Assembly (NCBI RefSeq): GCF_035916875.1
Contig: NZ_JAXUHN010000070.1
Location: 1 to 64,000 of the forward strand
Reading direction: 5' to 3'
Length of the DNA: 64,000 nucleotides
DNA from: Methylomicrobium sp035916875
Lineage (GTDB): Bacteria; Pseudomonadota; Gammaproteobacteria; Methylococcales; Methylomonadaceae
Shown: positions 43,288-53,200 of the stretch, piece by piece
How positions within the stretch are numbered: position 1 is the first letter of the stretch
Layout: each line of letters begins with the position of its first letter
Position numbers and translations under genes: made by a program
Notes under the pieces: generated by a model
What the model was told of the DNA's origin: nothing
The model's database searches: none
Seen by the model: only the letters and a program-made list of their open reading frames with translations

Positions 43288-45645
43288 TTAAAACTGTAAC
43301 CTTATCGATCCCATCACCGAAAGTGGATTGCCGGTAACAATCGAATTGCGTGAACTTGCCCCCACGTAATAACCTTTATCCAACAGATTATTGATATTAA
43401 CTTGCGTGGTCAGACGCGTTTTGCCGACAGGTATCGTATAAGCCGCCATAGTATCCATCGTGACATATCCTGGCAAATCAACAGGATTGTTATTGTCGCC
43501 ATTACGTTTGCCTACAACTACACCACCGATTCCAGCTTTAAAACGCTCGGTAAATTGATAAGTTCCCCACAAACTGGCTTGGTTTTCAGGGACACCGATA
43601 GGACGCTGACCGAGCAAGTTTGCATTAGCATTAATATAACGAATATCCGTAAAAGCATAGGTCGTAACCAGATTTAACTTTTCAGTTACCTGCCCTTTAA
43701 TATCAATTTCTACTCCGCGGCTTCTGACCTTGCCTGCGGTAACTTGGAAAGTAGGATGAGCAGGATCGGTGGTTGTCGTATTGGCTTTAGTCAAGTCATA
43801 AAAAGAAACAGTACTTGAAAGTCGTTTATCGAAAAACTCAGTCTTGAAGCCAGCCTCATATTGCTCTCCGGATTGTGGTTTAAAATTCTGACCGGTAAAT
43901 GAGAGGCCGGAGTTTGCCGAGCCCAAAGACTCCGTGTAGCTAGTAAACAAAGAAAGCCATTGCCAAGGCTGGTAAAGCACACCTACGCGCGGACTGAATT
44001 TCTGGTCTTCTTGGTCACTGTAATTGGCCTTTGCCAGATCAAAGGATTTACTATTAGAACCTGTGCCATAAGTGACCCAGTCATAACGGCCGCCGCCCAT
44101 AATATGCAGCTTGTCAAACAGCGTAATTTGATCTTGAAAGTAAACGCCAAATCTTTCTTCTTTGCGGAGAAAATTCCAGCTGATAGGTAATGCATCAAGT
44201 GTTGCCTGACTAATGACATTATAAATCGGATTAAAAATATTAATCGGCGTTGTCGCAGTGAAATATTCATTCTCACCATTAAAAGCATTATTGTAATAAT
44301 CTCCACCCAAAAGGACATCATGCTTGGTTCCAAGCAGGTTAAATTTGCCTGACAAATCCAGATTAGTTGAATAGGTTTCCTGATTTGCAGGCCCACTAAA
44401 TACAGTACGATTTAGAGTTTGGTTATCGGCCCGTAATGCACCAGAACCACCTATATCGTTATATTGCATATCCCAGTTTTCCCATAGAAAACGATTTTTA
44501 AGTTTCCAGTCGTCGTTAAACTTAAATGCCCAATCATAAGCCACTAAGGTAGTGTCACTGACAGGCCCGTTAGCGCTGTCCAGATAACTGCGGCTTAAAG
44601 GTACAGGAGCGGGGCGGTTGCCGATGGATGGAATACCGAAGTCATTTACTTTTTTCTCGTGCTTATGTTCGAATTCGAGATTAGCGTCAAAACGATCATT
44701 AGGGCGCCAGCTTAGCGTAGGAGCAATGAAGTAACGCTCATCATTAACAAACTGCTTAAACGAACCAATATCCTGATAAGACATATTGACGCGGTAGCGT
44801 AATTTGCCGTCTTTATCGATAGGCCCTGTGGCATCGGCGGTGGTACGGTATTGGTCATAGGAACCGAATTGCTGCTGCACGGAATAAGTAGGTATATCCA
44901 AGCCTTTTTTGGTGACGTAATTAATCAATCCACCCGGTTGAGCCCGCCCATACAGCATGGAAGCGGGACCTTTGATGACCTCGAATTGTTCGATGTTGGA
45001 GGGGTCGTAAGTGTTAAAACCGCGTAATAAACCATTACGGTATATATCGATGGTTGAAAAACCGCGAATGATAAACCTTTCGTATATATCGCCTGAGTCG
45101 TGACCGGCTTGGACGCCGCTGACATTCTTAGTTATTGCATCGACAATATTGATGTCTTGCTGATCGTCCATCACGGATTTAGTCACCACTTGAATATTCA
45201 TCGGCGTTTCCATGATCGGCGTGTCGGTCTTGGTGCCGGTGGTGGCATTCGGCAGGCTGTAGTCCGTATTGTAAGGATCGGCCGAATCAAACTCCGCCTT
45301 TCCCGAGACCGTCATCGGCTGCAATGTTTCCACATGGGCTGCCTGTCCGGCTGTAATCGCCACCGCTTTATCGCCGTTAAACCTGTGGCTTAAACCGCTG
45401 CCGGACAACAGCCGCGCCAAGGCTTGTTCGGCAGTGAAACGGCCGGCTACCGCGCGGGAATTTTTACCAGCGGCAATGGCATCGGAATAAAACGGTTTGA
45501 TGCCGGTCTGCCGAGCCAAGGCGTCCAACGCGGACGACAGCGGCTGCGCGGGTATGTCGATGTCATAGGTTTGCGCCTCGGCAAGAACGGCGGCGGAACA
45601 AAGAGTAAAGGGCGCGGCCAGCAGCAGGTGTCGGTTCAAGGTCAT
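43288..45645 (-). CDS. TonB-dependent siderophore receptor with signalling domain (receptor 2)
   Basis: A 785-residue receptor starting at ATG 45645, which follows AGGAGA. It has a signal peptide, an STN domain (YDIDIPAQPLSSALDALARQ) and a plug with TPIMETPMNIQVVTKSVMDDQQ and FEVIKGPASMLYGRAQPGGLINYVTKK. The barrel ends in Phe (SIRLQF). It belongs to the same subgroup as receptor 1. The region from about 45.2 kb to 43.3 kb (plug and barrel) is visibly more A/T-rich than the STN part and the flanking fecR/fecI genes (one 60-base line at 44221 is about 32% GC against about 58% at 45361). This suggests a mosaic gene. fecR and fecI copy 2 lie upstream. Confidence 0.94.
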   Translation of the reverse strand: MTLNRHLLLAAPFTLCSAAVLAEAQTYDIDIPAQPLSSALDALARQTGIKPFYSDAIAAGKNSRAVAGRFTAEQALARLLSGSGLSHRFNGDKAVAITAGQAAHVETLQPMTVSGKAEFDSADPYNTDYSLPNATTGTKTDTPIMETPMNIQVVTKSVMDDQQDINIVDAITKNVSGVQAGHDSGDIYERFIIRGFSTIDIYRNGLLRGFNTYDPSNIEQFEVIKGPASMLYGRAQPGGLINYVTKKGLDIPTYSVQQQFGSYDQYRTTADATGPIDKDGKLRYRVNMSYQDIGSFKQFVNDERYFIAPTLSWRPNDRFDANLEFEHKHEKKVNDFGIPSIGNRPAPVPLSRSYLDSANGPVSDTTLVAYDWAFKFNDDWKLKNRFLWENWDMQYNDIGGSGALRADNQTLNRTVFSGPANQETYSTNLDLSGKFNLLGTKHDVLLGGDYYNNAFNGENEYFTATTPINIFNPIYNVISQATLDALPISWNFLRKEERFGVYFQDQITLFDKLHIMGGGRYDWVTYGTGSNSKSFDLAKANYSDQEDQKFSPRVGVLYQPWQWLSLFTSYTESLGSANSGLSFTGQNFKPQSGEQYEAGFKTEFFDKRLSSTVSFYDLTKANTTTTDPAHPTFQVTAGKVRSRGVEIDIKGQVTEKLNLVTTYAFTDIRYINANANLLGQRPIGVPENQASLWGTYQFTERFKAGIGGVVVGKRNGDNNNPVDLPGYVTMDTMAAYTIPVGKTRLTTQVNINNLLDKGYYVGASSRNSIVTGNPLSVMGSIRLQF

Positions 45646-45676
45646 CGGGTCTCCTGATTGAATGAAGGGTTTCCCG

Positions 45677-45724
45677 TATGAACGTTTGATCCGATGCAAG
45701 CACCTCAAGAAATTTTAAAAATTT
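45677..45724 (-). promoter_or_regulatory. Possible FecI-class promoter for receptor 2
   Basis: Read on the minus strand: AAATTTTTAAAATTTC, then TTGAGGTG, then CAAACGTTCATA, about 32 bp before the ATG at 45645. It is the weakest member of the set: CGTT replaces CGTC, and the GAGGTG element is three bases closer. Confidence 0.4.
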
Positions 45725-45857
45725 TGACGTTTTTTTGATTGGGCGAATGAATTCGCCCCTACGGACAGGCCCGTGATGATTCCGGCTGGAGTCCAAAGCT
45801 TGCTTTGGTTGTGCGCGGGAACCATCCAACGCGAGCTTTGAACTTCGGCGTGCCGCT

Positions 45858-46832
45858 TCACCGATTCGCCCCGAGCACAATACGCGTCGGCGACAGCCGC
45901 GTGACTTTGACGCCCAGGCCGTTGGCCAGCGTGTGCAGGCTCTCGTCCAGATCGCTGGTCGAAAAGCGGCCGCTGACCTCCAGGGTGTGCAGTTTCGCAT
46001 CCGGCAGCTCGAATTCGACCCGATGGTAGCGGGCGAGTTGCCGCAGCACTTCCGGCAAGGTTTGCCGCCGGAAGATCAAGAGTCCTTGCCGCCAACTGCC
46101 GGCGGCATTCGCATCGCCGGCAGTGACCGGGCGGAGCCGGCCTTCGGCGTCGAAGCCGCTTTGCTGGCCGGCTTTGACCGACTGTTCGGGGCCGGCGTCG
46201 GGGCAGAGCGCCACTTCGCCTTCCGTCACTTCGACCGCAGTACTGCCCAAATCGTTGATCACGTTGAAGCGGGTGCCGACATCGCGGATGCGGCCGTTGC
46301 CGACGACGACCTCGAACGGATGCGCCGCGTCGTGTTCGACATCGAACCAGGCTTCGCCGCGCTCCAGCCAGACCGTGCGCGCGCCGAACAGGCGCGCAAC
46401 GCGCAGGTCGCTGTCGGTGTTCAGTTCGATGCGGCTGCCGTCGGCCAGATCGATCGCGGTCTGTTCGCCTTTGGCGGTCTGGTAGCGTTCGGCGGTGAGT
46501 TTTAACGCCAGTTGGGGTTGCAGAACGCACAAGCTGACGGCAAGAGCGAGGGCCAGCAGGGTGGTATTGCGCCTGCGGCGCGCGGCCTGGGCTTTTTGCG
46601 CATAGCCGCGCGCATCCTTCAGCCGGGCGCCGGCGGCATCGGTTAGGCCGCCGAGCTGCTGCCAGAATTGTTGCGCCTGGACATACGCTTCCGCGTGTTC
46701 GGGCGCCGTAGCGAGCCAGTCTTCGAACGCGTGCCGGTCCTGGTCGCTGCACGCGTTGTCGCGCAAACGGGACAGCCATCGTAAGGCTTGCCGTTGCGGT
46801 TCGGACAGTGCGTTGTGGGTTGGCGAATTCAT
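45858..46832 (-). CDS. FecR-type anti-sigma/transducer protein (copy 2)
   Basis: A 324-residue FecR homologue starting at ATG 46832. N-terminal domain: FEDWLATAPEHAEAYVQAQQFW. One membrane helix: TTLLALALAVSLCVLQPQLAL (about 90-110). Periplasmic FecR domain: GEQTAIDLADGSRIELNTDS, GEAWFDVEHDAAHPFEVVVG and IRDVGTRFNV. C-terminal receptor-contact domain: LLIFRRQTLPEVLRQLARYH. It begins 3 bp after the fecI stop and should control that sigma factor in response to receptor 2. Confidence 0.92.
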   Translation of the reverse strand: MNSPTHNALSEPQRQALRWLSRLRDNACSDQDRHAFEDWLATAPEHAEAYVQAQQFWQQLGGLTDAAGARLKDARGYAQKAQAARRRRNTTLLALALAVSLCVLQPQLALKLTAERYQTAKGEQTAIDLADGSRIELNTDSDLRVARLFGARTVWLERGEAWFDVEHDAAHPFEVVVGNGRIRDVGTRFNVINDLGSTAVEVTEGEVALCPDAGPEQSVKAGQQSGFDAEGRLRPVTAGDANAAGSWRQGLLIFRRQTLPEVLRQLARYHRVEFELPDAKLHTLEVSGRFSTSDLDESLHTLANGLGVKVTRLSPTRIVLGANR

Positions 46833-46835
46833 CAA

Positions 46836-47348
46836 TTACACACTCGATGTGACTTGGGCGAGCGAGGCGGCGAAGCAATGCTCCAATGCCGTATAAAAAT
46901 GCCGCTCGACGCTGCTGCGCGAAAGGCCGAGCAATTTGGCGATCTGAGGATAAGTCAGGCCGTCAAAGCGATGCAACAAAAAAACCGTGCGCGGCAACGG
47001 CGGCAACGCATCCAGGGCCTGCAGGCAGCGCTCGAGCATTTGCCGATGATGCAGCACCGTTTCCGGGCATGGCGCGAGCGAAGGGACTTCGTCGATCTCG
47101 TCGAGATCGGCATGGTATTGGGCACGCACGGCCGCTTTGCGGTGATGGTCTATCACCGCATTTGCGGTCAACTTGTAGAGATAGGCGCGGTGGTTGGCAA
47201 TCGTGCCGATGTCCGGGTGTTGCAGCAGGCGCAAAAACGAAAGCTGGACCAGATCTTCCGCCGCGTCGCCGGCCCTCTGGCCGGCAAAGCGGAGCAATTC
47301 TTGATGGTGGCTGCGAAACAATTGGTCGAGAAGTGCTTTAAGGGTCAT
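46836..47348 (-). CDS. ECF sigma factor, FecI type (copy 2)
   Basis: A 170-residue sigma factor from ATG 47348. Region 2: GDAAEDLVQLSFLRLLQH and HRAYLYKLTANAVIDHHRKA. Region 4: LPPLPRTVFLLHRFDGLTYPQIAKLLGLSRSSVERHF. It is followed within 3 bp by fecR copy 2 and then receptor 2. I reject the upstream 21-codon extension, which is not conserved in the family. A cluster of strong inverted repeats lies 226-300 bp upstream. Confidence 0.92.
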   Translation of the reverse strand: MTLKALLDQLFRSHHQELLRFAGQRAGDAAEDLVQLSFLRLLQHPDIGTIANHRAYLYKLTANAVIDHHRKAAVRAQYHADLDEIDEVPSLAPCPETVLHHRQMLERCLQALDALPPLPRTVFLLHRFDGLTYPQIAKLLGLSRSSVERHFYTALEHCFAASLAQVTSSV

Positions 47349-47572
47349 TCCGGTTTGATACTTGCGCTCAGGATTCAACGATGGCCATCGGATGAAGAAG
47401 GGTATCAGCAACCAGCAGAATGTGTGCCAATGATAGGAAGGTCACGCAAGCAGGGGCTTCGGAAAGGGGCGGACGGGCTTTGATTGTGGCATCTCACGCA
47501 ACGCGGCTTACGGCGGTTTTGATCAAGGCGGCATTGCAGATCGGAGTGAATACGCCGGTTGGGTAATAGGGG

Positions 47573-47609
47573 TGTGTGATTTGACGCAGTGGCTGTGTCA
47601 AATCACACA
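47573..47609. repeat. Near-perfect 17-bp inverted repeat containing two operator-like sites
   Basis: TGTGTGATTTGAC (47573-47585) pairs with GTCAAATCACACA (47597-47609), and pairing continues inward (CAG with CTG) to a three-base loop. Each arm is an operator-like 14-mer: GTGTGATTTGACGC (47574-47587) and GTGTCAAATCACAC (47595-47608). It lies between fecI copy 2 and exbD. Confidence 0.6.
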
Positions 47610-47612
47610 GGG

Positions 47613-47651
47613 GTTGCGGAAGCGGGTGGCGATGGCCTTGGCTTCCGTAAC
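47613..47651 (-). terminator. Possible terminator of the tonB-exbB-exbD operon
   Basis: GTTGCGGAAGC (47613-47623) pairs with GCTTCCGTAAC (47641-47651) with one wobble pair. It lies about 42 bp after the exbD stop on the minus strand. There is no T-run, so the call is tentative. Confidence 0.4.
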
Positions 47652-47692
47652 ACGCGATCGGCTTAGCTTAATGGCAGTGAGGCGACCGCAAC

Positions 47693-48106
47693 CTACTGTT
47701 CCACCGTCACGAACGCCAGCTTGGTAATCCCCGCATGTTGCGCGGCGGCCATCACTTCCGCTACCTTTGAATAGATGACGCCCTGGTCGGCGTACAGATG
47801 CACCGCCGTTTCCGGGTTGTTTTTGAGTTCTTCGGTCAACGCGGCTTCCAGCGCGGGCAGGTCGGCGAGCGGCTTTTTGTTCAGCGTGACCAAGCCCTGC
47901 GCATCGATGCCGAGTTGCAGCGGCGGGTCTTTCACGTCCGGCGTCGTTTCGGCTGTTTTCGGCAGGTTGACCTTGACCGATTGCGTCAAGAGCGGTGCGG
48001 TTACCAAGAGAATGATCACCAGCACCAGCATTACGTCGACCAGCGGTGTGACGTTGATGTCGCTGATCGCGTCCTGTTCTTCCGAGGATTGCGTATTAAA
48101 GGCCAT
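47693..48106 (-). CDS. exbD: ExbD/TolR-family energy transducer
   Basis: A 137-residue inner-membrane protein of the ExbBD proton motor. It has one N-terminal helix with the essential aspartate in ISDINVTPLVDVMLVLVIILLV (about residues 15-36) and a periplasmic domain ending in KLAFVTVEQ. With ExbB it uses the proton gradient to energise TonB. It begins 5 bp after exbB, in the operon tonB-exbB-exbD. A second copy of its last 24 codons is stranded at 40939-41020. Confidence 0.95.
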   Translation of the reverse strand: MAFNTQSSEEQDAISDINVTPLVDVMLVLVIILLVTAPLLTQSVKVNLPKTAETTPDVKDPPLQLGIDAQGLVTLNKKPLADLPALEAALTEELKNNPETAVHLYADQGVIYSKVAEVMAAAQHAGITKLAFVTVEQ

Positions 48107-48111
48107 CGTGG

Positions 48112-48774
48112 TTACCCTTGGTTGCCGTCGGCGTTGAATACCAGATGCAGAAAGCTGCCGGCGAAATGGTCCAGCGCTTGGCGGTGTTGTTTGGCGCGGC
48201 GGCCGAAAAAGTTATAGGCCAGCACCGCCGGTACCGCGACTGCGATGCCGACCGCGGTCGCGATCAAGGCGTCGCCGATCGGGCCGGCCACCACGTCGAG
48301 GCTGGCCGAGCCGCTTTGGCTGATTTCGTGCAGCGCGTGCATGATGCCGAGCACGGTGCCGAACAGGCCGACGAACGGCGCGGTGCTGCCGATGCTGGCA
48401 AGCAACGTCAATCCGCTTTCGAGTGCGCATTGCTCTTCCTGCGTTTGGATGCGCAGAGTCTGGCCAAGCAATTCTTCCGGCGAACCGCGGAATTTGAGCG
48501 CCTGTGCAGAGGTTGAGCGCATTTCGCTCAGCCAGCCGAAACCGCGTTGTGCGATGCGCGCCTGCGGGCCGCGAACCGCCATGATCGGTATCGCTTTCGC
48601 GCTTTCTAGATCGGACGCTTCCCAAAATGCGTTGCTGAAGCGCCGGTTCTGGTAGCCGTTGCGGGCAAACTGCCAAATTTTGAACACGATCAGCGACCAA
48701 GTGGCGATCGAAAACGCCAGCAAGGTATAGAGGGTTCCGTCAACGATGACGGCGGGATGGATGTGGTGGGGCAT
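48112..48774 (-). CDS. exbB: ExbB/MotA-TolQ-family proton channel protein
   Basis: A 220-residue inner-membrane protein with three helices: YTLLAFSIATWSLIVFKIW near residue 16, then LASIGSTAPFVGLFGTVLGIM near 123, and IGDALIATAVGIAVAVPAVLAYNFF near 165. The GSTAPFVGLFGTV segment is the family signature. It forms the proton channel with ExbD that drives TonB. It lies 15 bp after tonB. No missing residue was noticed. Confidence 0.95.
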   Translation of the reverse strand: MPHHIHPAVIVDGTLYTLLAFSIATWSLIVFKIWQFARNGYQNRRFSNAFWEASDLESAKAIPIMAVRGPQARIAQRGFGWLSEMRSTSAQALKFRGSPEELLGQTLRIQTQEEQCALESGLTLLASIGSTAPFVGLFGTVLGIMHALHEISQSGSASLDVVAGPIGDALIATAVGIAVAVPAVLAYNFFGRRAKQHRQALDHFAGSFLHLVFNADGNQG

Positions 48775-48789
48775 TGATGTCTCCTGCTA

Positions 48790-49584
48790 TCAATTGTTTA
48801 ACGTGAAAATGATCGGCACGATCACTGAACTGGCGACCGCTGTGCTGCCGCGCATCGCCGGAATGAATTTCCATTTTTCGACCGCCGCGACCGCCGACTC
48901 GTCGAGGATGTCATGGCCGCTGCTGCGGTGGATTGCAACACTGTCGCTGAAGCCTTCGGCGGAGACCTGGACCTTCAGCAAGACTTTGCCTTCCCAGCCA
49001 CGGTTGCGCGCCAGGCGGGGATACTCGGGTTTCGGGTTGAAGCCGTAATTGGCGCGGAAATTCGCTTCGGTAAAGGTTTCCGCGGGCGCTGCGGCGGTTT
49101 TGACCGGCGGTGATGGCGGTGCGGGCGGCGACGGCGAGGTCTCCGGTTCGGCAGCCTGGGTTTCCGCGGGTTTAGGCAAAGCCAAGGCATCTTTCGACAA
49201 CGGCTTGGGTGGCTTGCGCACGTCCGGCTTCTTCTTCGCGACGGGCTTTTTCTTCGGCTTGGGTTTGGGCGGCTCCGGCGGTTTCGGCGGCGCAGGCGGA
49301 GCGACATTGGGCTGCTGTTTCGGCGCGGCGACGAGCGACACTTCCATCATCAACGGTTTGGCCTGGGCAACCGGTTCGCTCGGCGCGAATAGCCAAAGCA
49401 GCGCCGACACGTGCAACAGCAAAACCACCAGCACGATTTCGCCGAACAGATAGCCGGGGCGTTTTTCACGGCGCAATGCTTGAAGCAGCGCCTGCCACGA
49501 AGAATGCGGATCGGTTGCCGCGCCGCCCGGATAAGCGAAATCCGGTGCTGACGGCCCGCCATCCCGGCTATTGAATAGTTGCAT
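48790..49584 (-). CDS. tonB: TonB energy transducer
   Basis: A 264-residue protein from ATG 49584. The N-terminal helix (about 40-60, ILVVLLLH-like core LVVLLLHVSALLWLF) anchors it. A Pro/Lys-rich linker (PPAPPKPPEPPKPKPKKKP) spans the periplasm. The C-terminal domain has PEYPRLARNRGWEGKVLLKV and ending AVEKWKFIPA, typical of the fold that binds receptor TonB boxes. It is the first gene of tonB-exbB-exbD, preceded about 180 bp upstream by a FecI-type promoter motif, which ties energy supply to receptor expression. Confidence 0.93.
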   Translation of the reverse strand: MQLFNSRDGGPSAPDFAYPGGAATDPHSSWQALLQALRREKRPGYLFGEIVLVVLLLHVSALLWLFAPSEPVAQAKPLMMEVSLVAAPKQQPNVAPPAPPKPPEPPKPKPKKKPVAKKKPDVRKPPKPLSKDALALPKPAETQAAEPETSPSPPAPPSPPVKTAAAPAETFTEANFRANYGFNPKPEYPRLARNRGWEGKVLLKVQVSAEGFSDSVAIHRSSGHDILDESAVAAVEKWKFIPAMRGSTAVASSVIVPIIFTLNN

Positions 49585-49766
49585 AAAAATTTTACCGTAC
49601 AATCATGGAGTCGTTTGATCGGCGCGGGGCAATGGGGCGTTCGATCCCCCCCTCTCCTCTCTATTCATGTCCAGCCTCCCTTCAACATCATTAGTGACGA
49701 ACAACGAAGCAGGGCTTGGCGTATTTTTTTACCCGACCCTTAAATTAAGGATGCGCCTAATTGTTA

Positions 49767-49813
49767 TAAGACGTTTCAGAACACAAAAACCCCACCTCAG
49801 TGAAAACAAAATT
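49767..49813 (-). promoter_or_regulatory. Putative FecI-class promoter for tonB-exbB-exbD
   Basis: Read on the minus strand: AATTTTGTTTTC, then GAGGTGGGG, exactly 16 nt, then CGTCTTA. It is nearly identical to the RND-operon copy at 56364. It ends about 180 bp before the tonB ATG. Confidence 0.65.
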
Positions 49814-49827
49814 GTGTCATTTGCCAC
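49814..49827. promoter_or_regulatory. Operator-like 14-mer abutting the tonB promoter
   Basis: GTGTCATTTGCCAC directly adjoins the A/T block of the promoter motif and differs from the site at 36425 (reverse strand) at one base. Confidence 0.4.
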
Positions 49828-49874
49828 AGTTGTGCTGGACATGGCCTAGCGGGCGGGACAACCGTGCTTGGGTA

Positions 49875-50222
49875 TTAATGGCTTTCGAGTTTCTTTTTGC
49901 CGGCTTCGGCGTCCTTGCCGACCTTTTCGATCGTTGCACGGTGCTCGGCCTGCGCGGCATTGGCGCTGTCGGCAATGATTGCGTTGTCGGTGTTCGCCTC
50001 TTTCACCAGGCATTCGTAATAGGTCTTCGCCTGTTGCTGCCAGGCATTGACCTTGGCGACGCTTTTGTTGAACACTTCGACGTTGCTTGGTTCGATCACG
50101 GGCGTTTCGGGTGGGTTGCCGCAGTTCGAGGGGGTCCATTTGCCATTCGCGATCGTGCCGGCGTTGGCGTGCATGGCACCAGTCAAGGTGGCAGTCAGTA
50201 TCAGCAGAGTGTGTTTTATCAT
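49875..50222 (-). CDS. Small secreted helical protein at the end of the RND operon
   Basis: A 115-residue protein with a signal peptide (cleavage near MHANA). The mature part has two cysteines (SNCGNPP and YYECLVKE) and a long charged helix toward the C-terminus (AEHRATIEKVGKDAEAGKKK). Its ATG lies one base after the RND permease stop, so it is co-transcribed with the exporter. I recognise no named family; a periplasmic accessory role in export is an inference from position only. Confidence 0.7.
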   Translation of the reverse strand: MIKHTLLILTATLTGAMHANAGTIANGKWTPSNCGNPPETPVIEPSNVEVFNKSVAKVNAWQQQAKTYYECLVKEANTDNAIIADSANAAQAEHRATIEKVGKDAEAGKKKLESH

Positions 50223-50223
50223 G

Positions 50224-53200
50224 TTATTTCTCTGGTCTTGAATTGAATTGATTTAATAGTTCGTTTGAAGAGTCCCGGCGCAGCCAGCGCAGCAACCATT
50301 GCACGCCGTTGTCGAAATCCTGCAGCACCGCATAACAGGCCGGAATCAGGATCAACGTCGCGGCCATGCCGAACAACAGGCCGAAGGTCAGCGACAAGGT
50401 CATCGGCACCAGAAATACCGCCTGCTCGCTGGTTTCGAACAGCATCGGAAAAAAACCTGCCAGATTGGTCAGGGCGACCAGCACAATCGGCCGGAAACGG
50501 CTTGCACAGGCATCGACGATCAGCGCACTCAGGGACGACGTATCGGCGCGGCGCTGCCGAATGTAGTCGAGCAGCACGATGCTGTCGTTGACGACCACGC
50601 CGCTGGCGGCGACCGCCCCGATCACCGATTGAAAGGTCATCGTCATGCCTAGAGCCCAGTGGATCAGCAACGCGCCGAGCCAGGCTACCGGCACCGCCAG
50701 CATGAACAGCAAGGGCTGCGAATAGGAGCGGAAGCTGACCGCGATCAGCGCATAGATCGCGACCAGCGAAATCAGCGTGTTGCGCTTCAGTCCTTCGGTC
50801 ACCCGGTCGGCTTCTTCCTTGGCCGCGCCGCCGGAAATTTCGAGGCCAGGATAACGGTTCTCCAACGTTTCAAAGGCGTCAGCCTGCAGCTCCTTGAAGA
50901 TTTGCTCGCCGGTGATCGCCTGGCGTTTGTCGAGACGGGCCTGGATCGAGACGATGCCGCGCCGGTCTTCGCGAGTCAGTTCACCGAAACCGGGGGCGAA
51001 GCCGATCTTAGCCAGTTCGCCGAGCGGGGCTTGGCCGCCGTCCGGCAGCGCAACCGATAACGCACGCAGGCTTTGAAAATCCTGCCGTTCCGCGCGCGGC
51101 GTGCGGATCATGATCTTGATCTGATCGCGTCCGCGAATGAAGCGCTGCGCTTCGTCGCCGAAATAGGCATGGCGCACCTGTTCGGCCAGTTCGCGCAGGC
51201 GCAGCCCCAGCCGCTCGGCCGACGCAGTCAATTCGAGGCGCAATTCGGGCTTGCCGGGGCGGCGCGAGTCTTCGATTTCGGTCACGCCGGGAAAGGCGGC
51301 GATTTTATTTTTCAGTTCATCGACCGCCGCGCCTAGCGAGACCGGATCAGGCCCGGTCACCTCGAGTTCGAGATCGATCACATCCTGTTCGGTCGGGGTA
51401 TGGAAATCCGGGCGAAAGTCGCCGACATCGCCGACGTGGTCGTACCAGCGCTTGATCAGATCACGGATGTGAAAGTTTTTGCGCGCCTCGCTCGAAAACT
51501 CGACCCAGATGGTCGGATCGGTTTCCTCGATGAACACGTCCAGACCTTCGACCACGCTCGGCGAGCCGGGCGGCTGGGTTTGATTCAACTCCTGTTCGGC
51601 CTTTTTTAGCGCCGCCACGAATTGCTCGATACGGGCGCGTGTTTCCGCGTAGGGCGTGCCGAGTGGCGGGCGCAGGTGGATGTGAAAATTGTCGTAGCTG
51701 ACGTCTTCTTCGAGCGACAGCTTGACATAATCGTGCTTGACCAGGGTCAGGCCGACGATCACCGCGCCGGCGAACAGCGCGACGGTGGCATAACGCCAGG
51801 CCAGCACCCGACGTAGGAACGGCTGAAAGCCGCGTTCGTTGCAGAAAGCCAGGCCGCCGTTCAACGCCACGCGCAGGCGCACAATCCGGGGCCAGGCCTT
51901 GGCCTGTTTCGGTTCGTGTGCGAGATGGGCCGGCAGGATCAACAGCGCCTCGACCAGCGAAAACGCCAGCGACAGAATCATCACCACCGCAACCGGCTTC
52001 ATGAACTTGGTCGCCCAGCTCGGCGGCACGAACAGGCCCGGCAAAAAAGCGATCAGGCCGATCAACACGCCGAGCGTGACCGGCACCGCGACGTCGCGAA
52101 CGCCTTTGATCGCGGCTTGCAGCGCGCCGACGCCCCGACATTGCAGTTCGTGAATGCGTTCGCTGACGATGATCGCGTCATCGACCAGAACCCCCATCGA
52201 CAACACGAAACCGAACAGCGACAGCATGTTCAAGGTCACGCCGCAGGCCGGCATCCACCACAAGGCGCCGAACACCGAAATCATCACTCCGACCGCGGCC
52301 CAGACCGCGACCTGGGTGCTCAAAAACAGCCACAGCACCAGCAACACCAGCAAAAAACCGCTGACGCCTTCGAACATCAGCGTGTCGAGTAGTTCGGAAA
52401 ACGAGCGTGCATTGTCGCGTCGGGTTCTGATCTGAATGCCTTCGGGCAGGGTTGGGCGCAGGGTTTCGACGTAGCGGGCGACCTGTTCGGCCGCGCCGAC
52501 CAGATTATGCCGGGCGATCACGCCGATCGTTTCGGACGGCTTGCCGTCGCTGTAATATTCGAAGCCTTTTTCGGCATAGCCGTCGGTCACGGTGGCGATG
52601 TCGCCCAAGGTCAGGCGCGTGCCGTCGGGATAGGTGCGGAGCGTCAATGCCAGCAGCTTGTCGCGCGTGTCTGCGGTGCTTTTCGCACGCAACTGGAATT
52701 CACCGGTCGGCGCTTTCATCACGCCGCCGGCCAAATCCAGAGATTCCCGGCGAACCGCAGCAGCCACATCGTCTAGCGTCAATTGCTGCTGCTTGAGTCG
52801 CTCGGCCGGAATTTCGACCGCGACCTCGAATTCGACTTGATTCCATAACTCGGCCTTGCGTACCTCGCCCAGTTGCGCCAGATCGTCGCGCACCGTCTCG
52901 GCTAGACGGCGCAAAGTCAGTTTGTCGGCATCGCCGGACAAAATCACCGAAATGGCCGCATATTCCCAACCGGAATCCTCGATATCGATACGCTCGACTT
53001 CTTTCGGCAGGTTCTTGATCGCCTGCACCCGAGAACGGATCGCGCCGGACAATTCGCGCAACGGATAGTCCTGCAACACCTGCACGCTGACTTCGCATTT
53101 GTCGCCAGTCGCGGTGCTGTTTAGCTTTTTGATGCCTTGCAGGTCATGAATCGCTTCCTCGATAGGGATGCAGACGCTTTGCTGGATTTCGGCCGGACCT

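Noticed and set aside
45715..46878. 387-codon minus-strand frame overlapping fecR copy 2
   Set aside because: Its translation is low-complexity, rich in Arg and Pro, and it is a frame shadow of the clearly recognisable fecR.
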